A stretch of DNA of 64,000 nucleotides from a virus, in the IMG/VR virus record IMGVR_UViG_3300006924_000007, positions 1 to 64,000 of that record. The stretch is one strand, 5' to 3'. This document shows, in pieces, positions 1 through 7,294 of the stretch; position 1 is the stretch's first letter; each line of letters begins with the position of its first letter. Below the pieces are notes generated by a model. It ran no database searches, was not told where the DNA came from, and saw nothing but the letters and a program-made list of their open reading frames with translations. Position numbers and translations under genes: made by a program.

Positions 1-229
1 AGACCTAGAACTTCATTCCAGTCATAGGATTGCAGGTCTAGATCTTCATAACACTCAATGTCTAGTGTAACACTCACAATGCGTTTCTGTGCGTACATGT
101 GTATCTCGTGTGATGTTTACGTATTATATCATGCGTAATGTTTGTATGCAAGTTCCTGATAGTCCATGCTATCGCGTGCATACTCATCATCTAGATCATA
201 TGTGTATTGTGTATCATGATGTATGTGCA

Positions 230-452
230 TCTCGTCGAGCATATACATCTCGTCGCGAGTATCATGACATGATGTCTCGTAGCCCCACATGTAGAATGTC
301 TCGTAGTCGTTCATGGTTCTCTTCGAGATATCTAGTGTATGATTATATCATGTAATCTCGTTCTATGTCAAGTGTAAGATCTCGACGAGATTTATAATCA
401 ATATATTTATACTATAAGATGTCTTTATGTAACATTTTATGTCTCGTCGAGA
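230..452. repeat. Cluster of CTCG/CGAG palindromic repeats
   Basis: Five related short palindromes occur: TCTCGTCGAG at 230-239, CTCGTCGCGAG at 249-259, TCTCTTCGAGA at 318-328, ATCTCGACGAGAT at 379-391 and TCTCGTCGAGA at 442-452. A separate perfect palindrome ATCATGACATGAT lies at 261-273. Copies are irregularly spaced and sit left of the DnaA-box cluster. They could be binding sites for a dimeric initiator or repressor. No protein in the window can be assigned to them. Confidence 0.6.
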
Positions 453-548
453 AAAATTCGCGTCCCGTGGGTTGACAAACCGCGCTCTCCATGATACGCT
501 CGCTAAACTTGCATAAGATCTGATGTTTAGAAGATATTATACTCATAG

Positions 549-609
549 TTTTCCACAGATAAACAACTAATATCAGGGTTTATCCACACAAATAATACAC
601 TTTTCCACA
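549..609 (+). promoter_or_regulatory. Three DnaA-box-like sites
   Basis: TTTTCCACA occurs at 549-557, TTATCCACA at 580-588 and TTTTCCACA at 601-609, all in the same orientation. Starts are 31 and 21 bp apart, close to three and two helical turns, so the sites face the same side of the DNA. TTATCCACA is the classical bacterial DnaA box and TTTTCCACA is, to my knowledge, the form preferred by cyanobacterial DnaA. An AT-rich stretch follows immediately. Confidence 0.6.
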
Positions 610-653
610 ACCTTGTTAAAAAAGAGTTTTATATTTATAATCATATTTAAAAC

Positions 654-917
654 CTATTTTTTAATGTATTCTGTATCAATGGATACACTTTTACTCTGAT
701 TCCAATCCCGAAGGGGTGAGGGACGCGAAGTGTCCCAATGTCTCACCACTCCTGCCACAATAAAGACATTCGTCAACAGATAAGTCAGTAATATACCCGT
801 TCTTAGAATACAAATAATATTATCATATCTCTCAGTCTTTTCATCATTAAAACTACCCAGAGTATACTTCCATACCTTAACTATCTCATTCACCAAGCAT
901 TCATTATCATTCACCAT
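654..917 (-). CDS. Small membrane protein, unknown
   Basis: This 87-residue protein has one strong hydrophobic segment in its second half (around the motif ILLTYLLTNVFIVAGVV), followed by a short charged tail, so it is probably a single-pass inner-membrane protein. The first half is hydrophilic. The ATG at 917 overlaps the stop of the upstream zinc-ribbon gene (ATGGTGA), indicating translational coupling; a longer reading starts at a GTG at 932. It is the last gene of the leftward late operon. Function unknown. Confidence 0.7.
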   Translation of the reverse strand: MVNDNECLVNEIVKVWKYTLGSFNDEKTERYDNIICILRTGILLTYLLTNVFIVAGVVRHWDTSRPSPLRDWNQSKSVSIDTEYIKK

Positions 918-1183
918 TTGTAGATAGGACACTCACTTACTTTGAACTTAACCTTATGTTCTAACCAACAACCACAGTGTTTACATCTATTATGTCTCAT
1001 ACTATAATACTCACACGTCTTACATATATCCAATCGTTCTTTTTTTAATTCATCATTTGCGAATACTTCTCCCTCCGTGACTCCTATATTGAGCACACTA
1101 TCCTTGACCACTTCGAATGTAAACTTGGCAAGATTCTTTCCTTGTTCCTTAATTGTAGGAAACTCTTCCTTATTATTATCCAT
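911..1183 (-). CDS. Small zinc-ribbon-like protein
   Basis: A 90-residue protein with a C-terminal cysteine cluster of the form C-x2-C-(x)n-C-x2-C-x-C, followed by H and a CP-x3-W ending, which is expected to bind zinc. A paralogue with the same C-terminal pattern is encoded at 1765-2100, and the two flank a 2OG-Fe(II) oxygenase gene. The ATG at 1183 overlaps the oxygenase stop codon, so the two are coupled; the in-frame TTG at 1216 lies inside the oxygenase gene and is less likely. The pairing suggests a role alongside the oxygenase, but no function is established. Confidence 0.75.
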   Translation of the reverse strand: MDNNKEEFPTIKEQGKNLAKFTFEVVKDSVLNIGVTEGEVFANDELKKERLDICKTCEYYSMRHNRCKHCGCWLEHKVKFKVSECPIYKW

Positions 1184-1778
1184 TGTAATTTGCCAGATAA
1201 AACCAACCTGTTGCAATATACTTTGTACCTTCTAATACTAACCCTCCTCTATGGCAATGTGTCATACCTGCGGGCCATATTAGTAACTTTCCCTTCTCAG
1301 GTTGTATCCTTTTCTTATAATATAGGAACTCTGTTTCTCCACCCTGATAATCATCATTCAAATAGATCATCCATACAAGGCATCGATTGGCATGTTCTAA
1401 TCCTGAGTTTTCATCGTGCCAGACATGATAACCACCACCGGCAGGAGTTTTCTGTATCTTCTGTGAGAGTGAATACATTGGTACAGTCTTTAGATGACCA
1501 AAGACATTTACATATTCATTAAAACATGATTGTAATGTCTCATTCAGTAATTGTGAATGATTATCCTTCATTGCAGGATTCATCTCTGCCAAATCTAATG
1601 CCCAATCAAATCGTCCGGCATTACTGTTCTCAAATTGATTATCTTCACAAAAGACTGCATCAATATCCTGATAATAATCAAAAGACTTAATAATACTATC
1701 ACAAAACTTGGAATCATATACATTAGAATACGTTCCTATAAAATCATTGTATTCACCTTTGAGTTCAATTGTTTCCAT
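1176..1778 (-). CDS. 2OG-Fe(II) oxygenase, prolyl-hydroxylase-like
   Basis: A 200-residue protein with the double-stranded beta-helix signature of 2-oxoglutarate/Fe(II) dioxygenases. A GGGYHVWHDEN stretch at about residues 115-124 supplies the first ligands (H121-x-E123, an HxE variant of HxD), H176 is the distal histidine, and K186 is placed to bind 2-oxoglutarate. The NDDYQGGETEF segment (about 141-151) is typical of prolyl-4-hydroxylase-like members. It overlaps the zinc-ribbon gene upstream by 14 bases and another zinc-ribbon gene downstream. Such enzymes hydroxylate protein side chains; the nearby glycine-rich adhesin is a possible substrate, by inference only. Confidence 0.85.
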   Translation of the reverse strand: METIELKGEYNDFIGTYSNVYDSKFCDSIIKSFDYYQDIDAVFCEDNQFENSNAGRFDWALDLAEMNPAMKDNHSQLLNETLQSCFNEYVNVFGHLKTVPMYSLSQKIQKTPAGGGYHVWHDENSGLEHANRCLVWMIYLNDDYQGGETEFLYYKKRIQPEKGKLLIWPAGMTHCHRGGLVLEGTKYIATGWFYLANYNG

Positions 1779-2100
1779 TCAAATACTCCTTCAGTTCTGG
1801 GTTCTTTTCAATAATCTTTGATTTTAAATAATCATAGTGTTCATCATACCACTGTTCACTATTTGATATCCACTTATCTAATGGACAATCACCAAATGGA
1901 TCCCTTATCTTATGTGGTAGATAACATCCACAATACTTACATCCTTCTTCGGGTTCATCAAAGTGTTCACATCCATCACAAATTGACCATCTCTCCTTTT
2001 GACAGTTCTTTGATGCACTCCATACCTTTCCATCTGATTCCTGTAAAAAGAATTCATCCAGAAAATGAAATACAATTGTTGATAGTTTCGCATCATCCAT
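1765..2100 (-). CDS. Zinc-ribbon-like protein
   Basis: A 111-residue protein whose centre reads C-x2-C-x(n)-C-x2-C-G-C-x-L-P-H and then a CPLDKW motif, the same zinc-ligand pattern as the protein at 911-1183 but with an extra C-terminal helix of about 35 residues. I chose the ATG at 2100 because the longer reading (to 2184) would run back into the adhesin gene and adds residues unlike the paralogue. The gene lies between the tip adhesin and the prolyl-hydroxylase-like oxygenase. Confidence 0.75.
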   Translation of the reverse strand: MDDAKLSTIVFHFLDEFFLQESDGKVWSASKNCQKERWSICDGCEHFDEPEEGCKYCGCYLPHKIRDPFGDCPLDKWISNSEQWYDEHYDYLKSKIIEKNPELKEYLNGNN

Positions 2101-2128
2101 TATATTATTATACCATACAATTGTTTCT

Positions 2129-3313
2129 TTATGTATTAAGAATTCCGCCCTTGATAGTATTAGCCGATGACCCTTGATTAACACTTGTTCTCTTCTTTAC
2201 AATTGCATATCCGGCACTACCTCCGGGTGATGGTGCAACTCCCCATGTTCCTCCCGTAATACCACTATTTCCAGAATTTCCGACACTGGTTGCACCTGAG
2301 TTCGCACATGAGTTAGTATTACCAGGATTACCCGCATTACCTGCACCAGGTCCACCTTGATTACTAAACCCTTGTCCGACTCCTCCATTACCTCCATTGC
2401 CCCCATTACCACCGGCAATGTTATTAGTTTGAGATGCATTACAAACAAATGACCAATTCGGACTACAGGCATAACCATTTCTTGCAACCGAATTCCATCC
2501 CTGTCCTCTTCTAAATGAACCACCACGACAACGTGTTCTTACACTATTTGGATTGGCAGAAGCAATACCATTCACACTAAAATTAGTATTTGCCTGACAG
2601 GCATTGATTCCTACTCCATCTCCAGGATAATTTCTTCCGCCACTACCGTAATTACCACTTACCTGAGTATTCGTGCTACATGAAATAGAAGAACCACTAT
2701 TTCCACTGTTTCCACCAGCTCCGCCGCCACCACCTGCCCATATTCTACCATTACTTCCTAATGTGATTGATACATTATCATAACTGGCAGTATTTTTAAT
2801 GTACAAGGCACTACCACCATTTCCTCCTCCGGCAGCACCACCCTCACCATAGATTGCACCACCATTCGGTACATCAATTGTTAGGTTATTATAATTTCCA
2901 TCATCAAACTTCAGTGCATACTTACTCACCTCATTCGCATATATTGTTCCTGTGACACTCATCTTCTTAGTCACATTCTTTGATAAATTAGAATTCCATT
3001 GTGATGAATTACTATCGGCAAATTCTAATTCTTCATCATTTCCACTTTGTGTGATATTATATTCTAAGATTGAATCTCTTAATTGTGATGTACTCCAATT
3101 AGATGATGTTGCAACATCTGCATTCTCTGTTGCATTTGGTACTCTAGGAGTGATATTAGCATCATCAGACCAGTCAACATCATCACCGGCATTTCTTAGG
3201 TAATCAGATGCACTTACATTTGTTCCTGCCAAATCACCAAAAGTATCCCGAATGGCACTGAACTTAATCTCTCCGGAAGTAAAGTATTTGGTTTGTGTTT
3301 TATTAATTGCCAT
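2129..3313 (-). CDS. Glycine-rich tail-tip adhesin-like protein
   Basis: This 394-residue protein starts with a domain common at the front of cyanophage fibre proteins (TSGEIKFSAIRDTFG at about 12-26) and changes at about residue 150 to long glycine-rich runs (GGGNGG, GGGGGAGGN, GGNGGNGGNGG) separated by short loops with paired cysteines. This resembles the stacked polyglycine-II architecture of gp38-type receptor-binding tips of T4-like phages such as S16 (known family; identity here is inference). It ends in a lysine-containing tail. The upstream element at 3335-3346 is AATAAATA-like, suggesting late expression. Genes for oxygenases and zinc-ribbon proteins flank it on both sides. Confidence 0.65.
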   Translation of the reverse strand: MAINKTQTKYFTSGEIKFSAIRDTFGDLAGTNVSASDYLRNAGDDVDWSDDANITPRVPNATENADVATSSNWSTSQLRDSILEYNITQSGNDEELEFADSNSSQWNSNLSKNVTKKMSVTGTIYANEVSKYALKFDDGNYNNLTIDVPNGGAIYGEGGAAGGGNGGSALYIKNTASYDNVSITLGSNGRIWAGGGGGAGGNSGNSGSSISCSTNTQVSGNYGSGGRNYPGDGVGINACQANTNFSVNGIASANPNSVRTRCRGGSFRRGQGWNSVARNGYACSPNWSFVCNASQTNNIAGGNGGNGGNGGVGQGFSNQGGPGAGNAGNPGNTNSCANSGATSVGNSGNSGITGGTWGVAPSPGGSAGYAIVKKRTSVNQGSSANTIKGGILNT

Positions 3314-3334
3314 TACAGAAACATTTTTTACCCA

Positions 3335-3346
3335 TATTTATTTATT
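3335..3346 (-). promoter_or_regulatory. Late promoter-like AATAAATA element
   Basis: On the minus strand AATAAATAAATA precedes the adhesin start by about 25 bases and abuts the TGA stop of the upstream oxygenase. It matches the T4-type late promoter (TATAAATA) except at the first base. Confidence 0.5.
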
Positions 3347-3825
3347 CACATATATTTAATTGCGACAGTAAATCGATGGTCATTTCTAAATGTTGTGGCA
3401 CGATGCCATAGATTCGCACTAAACACAACCATACGATTCGGTATTGGTAAGATACCATACAGTTCATCATTCATTAGAAATTGTGTCTCTCCTCCATCAT
3501 CTTTGTCCCATCCCATATTTGGATAATACAGGAATGTTACTCCATTATCACCATCGGTATGAAAATATGGACGCTCACATGGTACAAAACAATTCACATA
3601 CATTCGGTAGAGTTTCTTACCCTGCACTTGCTCTGATGAATCTTTTAACTTCTTTTTGATCAGTTTATATACAAACTCCGTCTCTGGTATATTATGAATC
3701 ATACCCGTCACAGGTAGATTTGCATCATCTCTCTCACCATATGAATACTCTGCACTCATACAATACTCATGAATAACCTGATGCTCCTCCTCAGAAAAGA
3801 ACTGATCAATATAATTAAGGTCCAT
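3346..3825 (-). CDS. 2OG-Fe(II) oxygenase
   Basis: A 159-residue protein with a clear H89-T-D91 metal motif, distal H141 and R151 for 2-oxoglutarate. The GGETQF strand at about 111-116 is typical of the fold. It is short for the family but contains the whole catalytic core. Its start overlaps the end of the preceding oxygenase gene by 11 bases, so two different oxygenases are translated as a coupled pair. Substrate unknown; protein or small-molecule hydroxylation are both possible. Confidence 0.85.
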   Translation of the reverse strand: MDLNYIDQFFSEEEHQVIHEYCMSAEYSYGERDDANLPVTGMIHNIPETEFVYKLIKKKLKDSSEQVQGKKLYRMYVNCFVPCERPYFHTDGDNGVTFLYYPNMGWDKDDGGETQFLMNDELYGILPIPNRMVVFSANLWHRATTFRNDHRFTVAIKYM

Positions 3826-4465
3826 ACAATTTGTCCTCTCCGTATTCTGTCAGGATAATATTAAATGCCACACTGATTCTTGGATTGTCCGGTGTTGGTT
3901 CTGATTTTGGTACATAGTGCTCTAAGTATGGAGGGAACATAATAATACTACCCTCTCTTAATTGTGGTTCATACTTCTCCTCATAGTTATTCGAGTCCAG
4001 TTCAATTGAATTGGTCTGCCTCAGTTCTCTAATTGGATCATTGAATACTACTGGTTGATGTACCTCAGGGTCAAACTTCAAGTAATGAATACATGAGAAA
4101 TGTGGACGTAGTGAAAACATATCAGGTTGCACATGTGTATGCACTTCCTGATACTCACCATCACTATAATAATTAAACCACATATCAAGCACATTCACCT
4201 TTGTGGGTTTATCAAAGAACTTAAGAATATATTTTTCATACAATCTCTGTGTCACCTGACTCTCGGTAAAGAGTTTGAAGTTAAAATTATCTGCATCATA
4301 TGATGTCAGTAGATTATCAGTCAACCATCCTTCGGGTACTTTTGAATCTCCCTTATCACGATAGTTTTCAATCGCATGAGACAATTCCCTCTTAATTAAC
4401 TCATTCTCCTTGATATGAGACTGAAAGATGTGTATTGGAAATAATACCTTTTTATATGGGTTCAC
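3815..4465 (-). CDS. 2OG-Fe(II) oxygenase (TIGR02466-like)
   Basis: A 216-residue protein resembling the phage-rich TIGR02466 type of putative 2OG-Fe(II) oxygenase: an N-terminal FPIHIFQSHI segment, an EVHTHVQPD metal-site stretch (H109/H111, about residues 108-115), a GSIIMFPPYLEHYV segment with distal H183, and R196 in NPRISVAF. The start is a GTG at 4465, seven bases after the previous stop, with a GAGG about 12 bases upstream. It is the most distant in sequence of the three oxygenases in this operon. Confidence 0.8.
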   Translation of the reverse strand: MNPYKKVLFPIHIFQSHIKENELIKRELSHAIENYRDKGDSKVPEGWLTDNLLTSYDADNFNFKLFTESQVTQRLYEKYILKFFDKPTKVNVLDMWFNYYSDGEYQEVHTHVQPDMFSLRPHFSCIHYLKFDPEVHQPVVFNDPIRELRQTNSIELDSNNYEEKYEPQLREGSIIMFPPYLEHYVPKSEPTPDNPRISVAFNIILTEYGEDKLYGP

Positions 4466-4469
4466 AAAT

Positions 4470-4766
4470 TTAATCTACCTCAACATTATCAAACCGATTG
4501 TATGTATCCATCTCATCTAAGGTTTTACCATACTTATTCTTCCTTGTGTAGACATATTTCAAGTCATTCCAATACTGTGGATGACAAACTAAAAGTGTAT
4601 GAATATATTTGTGCCTCTCAATCTTTGTATATTCACAATTTGGTTTTGGTTTGACACCAGTCTCAATCGTAATATACAGTTCATCTACAAAATATACCCA
4701 ACCTTTGTGAACTATATCATTTTTATCCCAAATAACATAGTCATCAACTTTTGGAGTATAGTGCAT
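4470..4766 (-). CDS. Conserved hypothetical, small beta-barrel-like
   Basis: A 98-residue protein starting MHYTPKVDDYVIW. Its alternating hydrophobic/charged pattern (DYVIW, GWVYFVDELYITIETG) suggests a small SH3/Tudor-like barrel, and a KYIHTLLVCHPQYW segment follows. I recognise it as typical of cyanomyovirus accessory genes but know no function. The ATG at 4766 overlaps the upstream gene by 23 bases; a TTG two codons further up is also possible. Confidence 0.65.
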   Translation of the reverse strand: MHYTPKVDDYVIWDKNDIVHKGWVYFVDELYITIETGVKPKPNCEYTKIERHKYIHTLLVCHPQYWNDLKYVYTRKNKYGKTLDEMDTYNRFDNVEVD

Positions 4767-5106
4767 ATTCAAGAGGGTTGAGGTTGAGTTGCATTGCGGT
4801 GTATGGAGTCGTAGAACTAATATCTACCTTATCTCCGTGCTTGGTGGAGTTAATAGGCGCATGATAGCATCTCTTCTTTGTACCATAGAATCCCCAGATT
4901 GATCGGGGAGGTGTATCAGTATAAGAGAACATGCCATGGTTGATAATCCAAATAGCAAGCATATTTTTTCTATGCTCTGTAACTTCATATGAGAAACCTT
5001 TTGGAGATTGATGTATGAAATCACGCGGGAGTTCAATCGTTGTCAATAACTGCTCTGAGTCTGTCTGGTGCGATTCCAATTCCGAGATAGTCTTGCAGTT
5101 TGGCAT
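4744..5106 (-). CDS. Conserved hypothetical protein
   Basis: A protein of up to 120 residues with a compact aromatic core (SPKGFSYEV, IWIINHGMFSYTD, RSIWGFYGTKK) and a TPYTAMQLNLNPLE ending. No family identified. The ATG at 5106 would overlap the upstream gene by 74 bases; an in-frame TTG at 5046 would overlap by only 14 and is a realistic alternative, which would remove the first 20 residues. Same operon as the oxygenase genes. Confidence 0.6.
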   Translation of the reverse strand: MPNCKTISELESHQTDSEQLLTTIELPRDFIHQSPKGFSYEVTEHRKNMLAIWIINHGMFSYTDTPPRSIWGFYGTKKRCYHAPINSTKHGDKVDISSTTPYTAMQLNLNPLEYALYSKS

Positions 5107-5209
5107 TACATTGTTCCTTGGTCAATTTGCGATTAGAATGATCGTCTTCAACAATATCCTCCCACCCGACTGTACTCAACTCTTGAATTTTGTAAAGTCT
5201 TTCTTCCAT
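5033..5209 (-). CDS. Small conserved cyanophage-type protein
   Basis: A 58-residue protein (MEERLYKIQELSTVGWEDI...) with a C-terminal KLTKEQCNAKLQDYL helix. The ATG at 5209 is preceded by a good AGGTG Shine-Dalgarno sequence and, further upstream, by a TATAAATT late-type element at 5244-5251, making it the first gene of the 654-5209 operon. Function unknown. Confidence 0.65.
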   Translation of the reverse strand: MEERLYKIQELSTVGWEDIVEDDHSNRKLTKEQCNAKLQDYLGIGIAPDRLRAVIDND

Positions 5210-5243
5210 GTGGTTCACCTTAAGTGTGTTACTATTTTACTTT

Positions 5244-5251
5244 AATTTATA
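5244..5251 (-). promoter_or_regulatory. Late promoter-like TATAAATT
   Basis: TATAAATT on the minus strand differs from the T4 late consensus TATAAATA at one base and lies about 35 bases upstream of the first gene of the leftward oxygenase/adhesin operon. It overlaps the end of a 12-codon micro-ORF. Confidence 0.5.
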
Positions 5252-5276
5252 CCACATGTCAATGGAGGAACTTCAA

Positions 5277-5372
5277 TCATAATCCACTCAGAAGAGAATA
5301 GGTTAATCGTGTTCCCCAATTCATAAACCACATGAAAGATGCTATGAAGATTAGTTTGTGTGTGGCAGTCAT
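5277..5372 (-). CDS. 31-residue membrane micropeptide
   Basis: Starting MTATHKLIF, this peptide has a hydrophobic helix (IFIASFMWFMNWG) long enough to insert in a membrane. Its ATG overlaps the preceding stop (ATGA), and its own stop overlaps another ATG that opens a 12-residue ORF (5242-5280, MIEVPPLTCGIN). The chain of coupled overlaps supports expression, but genes this small cannot be proven by eye. Confidence 0.45.
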   Translation of the reverse strand: MTATHKLIFIASFMWFMNWGTRLTYSLLSGL

Positions 5373-5527
5373 GCTGGTGTTACATTCCATTCATCTGTCG
5401 GAACCATTGTGTTGATGACGTGCTCAACATTTTCGATCCCATAGACCACAACCTGCTGAGTTGAAGTGTAACCATTTTTCTTCTCACGTTTCCATGAGAC
5501 AACCCATCGATCACATGATACTTTCAT
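5369..5527 (-). CDS. 52-residue hypothetical protein
   Basis: MKVSCDRWVVSW... is a small basic/aromatic protein predicted to be mostly beta strand (GYTSTQQVVVYGIENVEHV). The ATG overlaps the upstream stop (ATGA), which argues that it is translated. No family recognised. Confidence 0.6.
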   Translation of the reverse strand: MKVSCDRWVVSWKREKKNGYTSTQQVVVYGIENVEHVINTMVPTDEWNVTPA

Positions 5528-5724
5528 CCATTATTCTCCATAAATTCATCAAGAGTGTAACCTTCGTCAGTGCTAGTTTCTTCAATCAATTCTTCGATTG
5601 TAAGTTTTTCCATCTCCTTACGATATTCTTCCGATGTTAGATCTTCTGGGTCATAATCATCATGGCAGAGATAGTCCCACTCATAGACCAAGGCATCAAT
5701 TAATTGTTCTCTGGTATAATTCAT
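5524..5724 (-). CDS. Acidic hypothetical protein
   Basis: A 66-residue, strongly acidic, mainly helical protein (MNYTREQLIDALVYEWDYL...). The ATG at 5724 follows the stop of the upstream gene by two bases; a TTG two codons earlier overlaps that stop. The acid-rich composition could mimic DNA or bind a basic partner, but nothing shows this directly. Confidence 0.6.
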   Translation of the reverse strand: MNYTREQLIDALVYEWDYLCHDDYDPEDLTSEEYRKEMEKLTIEELIEETSTDEGYTLDEFMENNG

Positions 5725-5726
5725 AA

Positions 5727-6113
5727 TCAAGCACCCTGATAGTATGCGTTACGATAGAGATAACCACCTGCCCAATCACAGTTCTCCAACACAAACTCAC
5801 GTTCTTCGATGATTAGCAGATTGAAACGCACACCTTTTGCAGGTGCTTTGACTGATGCAGGTTTGTAAACTTCACCAGTCTTCTTATCAATGAAGGCATG
5901 AACTGATTCAGTCTGACCATCTACACATTGCATCACTTTGTGATACTTACGACCAGAAACTAATGCGTAAGAATAGTTACGACCATTTGGATGTGAACGT
6001 TGATAGTTTTGTTGTAGTGCATCACAAAGCATGAGAGCATACTTGGTGACATTCAACTGAATGGTGTTCTGAGCGTCTTTCTGAGCAACGTAGTCGGTGA
6101 AGGTGGCAGTCAT
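5727..6113 (-). CDS. Hypothetical protein downstream of cassette A1
   Basis: A 128-residue protein (MTATFTDYVAQKDAQ...) with a basic middle (RSHPNGRNYSYALVSGRKYHKVM) and a beta-rich second half. The ATG at 6113 directly follows the promoter cassette and a GGGAAACC leader. A 12-residue upstream extension (MPYNTFIQGKPP) is identical to one in front of the gene at 7112 only because both run into the duplicated promoter sequence, so I reject it. Function unknown. Confidence 0.65.
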   Translation of the reverse strand: MTATFTDYVAQKDAQNTIQLNVTKYALMLCDALQQNYQRSHPNGRNYSYALVSGRKYHKVMQCVDGQTESVHAFIDKKTGEVYKPASVKAPAKGVRFNLLIIEEREFVLENCDWAGGYLYRNAYYQGA

Positions 6114-6195
6114 GGGTGGTTTCCCTTGTATGAATGTATTATAGGGCATCCTGAAGGAGTTTCAACATGCCGTGTGACACTAGTTAAACTGGCAC
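6111..6195. repeat. 85-bp direct repeat, copy 1
   Basis: Matches 7292-7376 at 83 of 85 positions. It contains the start codon, leader, -10, -35, stem and TGTCACA box of promoter cassette A1, and the last codons of the Dam-like gene. Confidence 0.9.
6138..6194 (-). promoter_or_regulatory. Composite stem-loop early promoter A1
   Basis: On the minus strand: CAGTT, then a TGTCACA box (6173-6179), then a GGCAT/ATGCC weak stem around -35 TTGAAA (6160-6165), a 16-bp spacer and -10 TATAAT (6138-6143). The box lies 29 bp from the -10. It overlaps the stop codon of the Dam-like gene and drives the 6113 gene. Confidence 0.75.
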
Positions 6196-6690
6196 ATAAA
6201 GGGTTCCATATTTACCAAAAGTGTTCTTGAATCGGTCAAGATCAGTTCCAAGGTATATGATAGCAGACTGAAATGGTGCTGCACTTTTGGCAGCACCGAA
6301 TCTTAACCGTCTATTGACTCCTATCCATGGATATTTCTCAATAGATCTCCACCATTTGGTAGAAACGTCCAACTTAATGAGAAGAACCATTTCTTTCGCA
6401 TTTCCATTTTCGTATTGGGCAGCAGCATGGGGAATCCAGGTTTTACTGGCAGAATATGGATGATTCATAAAAACCTTACCAAACCATGGATGTTTTAAAC
6501 CATCCGTTTCTTCAGTATAAAGAACCTTAGCAGGAACGTTTGGATTGTTTACATCATTACAACATGGGTCAGTATCAATCTGCCCATCAAAGAATTTGAC
6601 AACATCACCCACAAATTCTACAGGAGTATTCCACGTATCTTTACGATTGCCTGTACTTGCTGTTAGAACTTGAAGTGTGTTTGATGTCAT
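6184..6690 (-). CDS. dam: Dam-like DNA N6-adenine methyltransferase
   Basis: A 168-residue protein matching the phage DNA N-6-adenine-methyltransferase family (PF05869 type): WNTPVEFV at about 20-27, a GQIDTDPC motif (37-43), YTEETDGL (58-65), and the catalytic motif at 76-79. That motif reads NHPY rather than the usual NPPY/DPPY, an unusual change in the catalytic loop. The start codon overlaps the stop of the upstream PD-(D/E)XK nuclease (ATGA), so the pair is translated together. It probably methylates adenine in the phage genome; whether the NHPY variant is active is unknown. Confidence 0.8.
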   Translation of the reverse strand: MTSNTLQVLTASTGNRKDTWNTPVEFVGDVVKFFDGQIDTDPCCNDVNNPNVPAKVLYTEETDGLKHPWFGKVFMNHPYSASKTWIPHAAAQYENGNAKEMVLLIKLDVSTKWWRSIEKYPWIGVNRRLRFGAAKSAAPFQSAIIYLGTDLDRFKNTFGKYGTLYVPV

Positions 6691-7109
6691 GAATAGAGAT
6701 ACTCTTGAACGAATTGATTGTGATTGATGATACGAACATCAGGATAGATAGACTTCATTTTAGCACAGAACTCTTCAGAAAGATAGTATTCTTTCCACTT
6801 CCATGCTTTGTCAGGTCCGGCAACAACAATCGTTGCAGACTTGTATTCATAATCATCAATCGCATGTTGCAATTTCATGAACTCAAAAGGAATTTTTTCC
6901 TCGGCAGTTCCCTGAACACGTTGATACTTAAGACTAATAAGTTCGGTTTCATCTAGAAGAATATCAAGTTTGTGTTTACCACCATTGCGCTTTTTACCAA
7001 TCCAAACTTGTGACTCTACCTTGTGGTCACTAAATTGCTCCAGAAGATTTTCAACCTCTGTCTCATAATTAGTGCCGGTCGTTGTGTCGCGGGATGCAGA
7101 AGTTGCCAT
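6687..7109 (-). CDS. PD-(D/E)XK-type nuclease
   Basis: A 140-residue protein with the core HKLDILL (D49) followed by ELISLKYQRVQGTAEEKIPFEF (K61). This resembles restriction-endonuclease-like proteins in which a KxD, then VSLKWQ-x-V-x-GTAEEKIPFE segment forms the active site. The acid normally two residues before the lysine is S here, as I recall for this subgroup. Acidic helix residues E16/E18/E20 may supply another metal ligand. It is coupled to the Dam-like gene by an ATGA overlap, a restriction-modification-like arrangement. The ATG at 7109 was chosen over a TTG two codons earlier. Confidence 0.65.
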   Translation of the reverse strand: MATSASRDTTTGTNYETEVENLLEQFSDHKVESQVWIGKKRNGGKHKLDILLDETELISLKYQRVQGTAEEKIPFEFMKLQHAIDDYEYKSATIVVAGPDKAWKWKEYYLSEEFCAKMKSIYPDVRIINHNQFVQEYLYS

Positions 7110-7111
7110 AA

Positions 7112-7294
7112 TCAATAAGAATAGGTAGAAAGATTGCGAGCAGGAACGTGATACCCATTATCAGGATTATTCACATCAAAAACCCATACCAACTCATCAT
7201 CGGATGCCCGATAAACATCCATAGCAAACAAGGGAACCAGTTTGACCATGAGAGTACCCCAGTAATATTCTGTATCAAAGTCAAAGGTGGTCAT
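7112..7294 (-). CDS. 60-residue hypothetical protein
   Basis: MTTFDFDTEYYWGTLMVKL... is a small, acidic, beta-rich protein. It is the first gene behind cassette A2 and lies two bases before the nuclease ATG, so it belongs to the same unit as the nuclease and Dam-like methyltransferase. It could be a control or inhibitor protein for that pair, but this rests on position only. Confidence 0.6.
   Translation of the reverse strand: MTTFDFDTEYYWGTLMVKLVPLFAMDVYRASDDELVWVFDVNNPDNGYHVPARNLSTYSY

Larger units (their letters stand above)
1..653. other. Non-coding origin-like region
   Basis: No convincing gene lies here: the short ORFs have no ribosome-binding site and a protein composition unlike the rest of the window. 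The stretch instead holds many short palindromes (230-452), three DnaA-box-like 9-mers (549-609) and a very AT-rich tail (about 610-660) that abuts the end of the leftward late operon. This order of iterons, DnaA boxes and an easily melted segment is what a replication origin would look like. Origin function is inference. Confidence 0.5.

Noticed and set aside
89-355. 88- and 61-residue ORFs on both strands
   Set aside because: They have no ribosome-binding site, a composition unlike the phage's proteins, and only reflect the palindromic repeats of the region.
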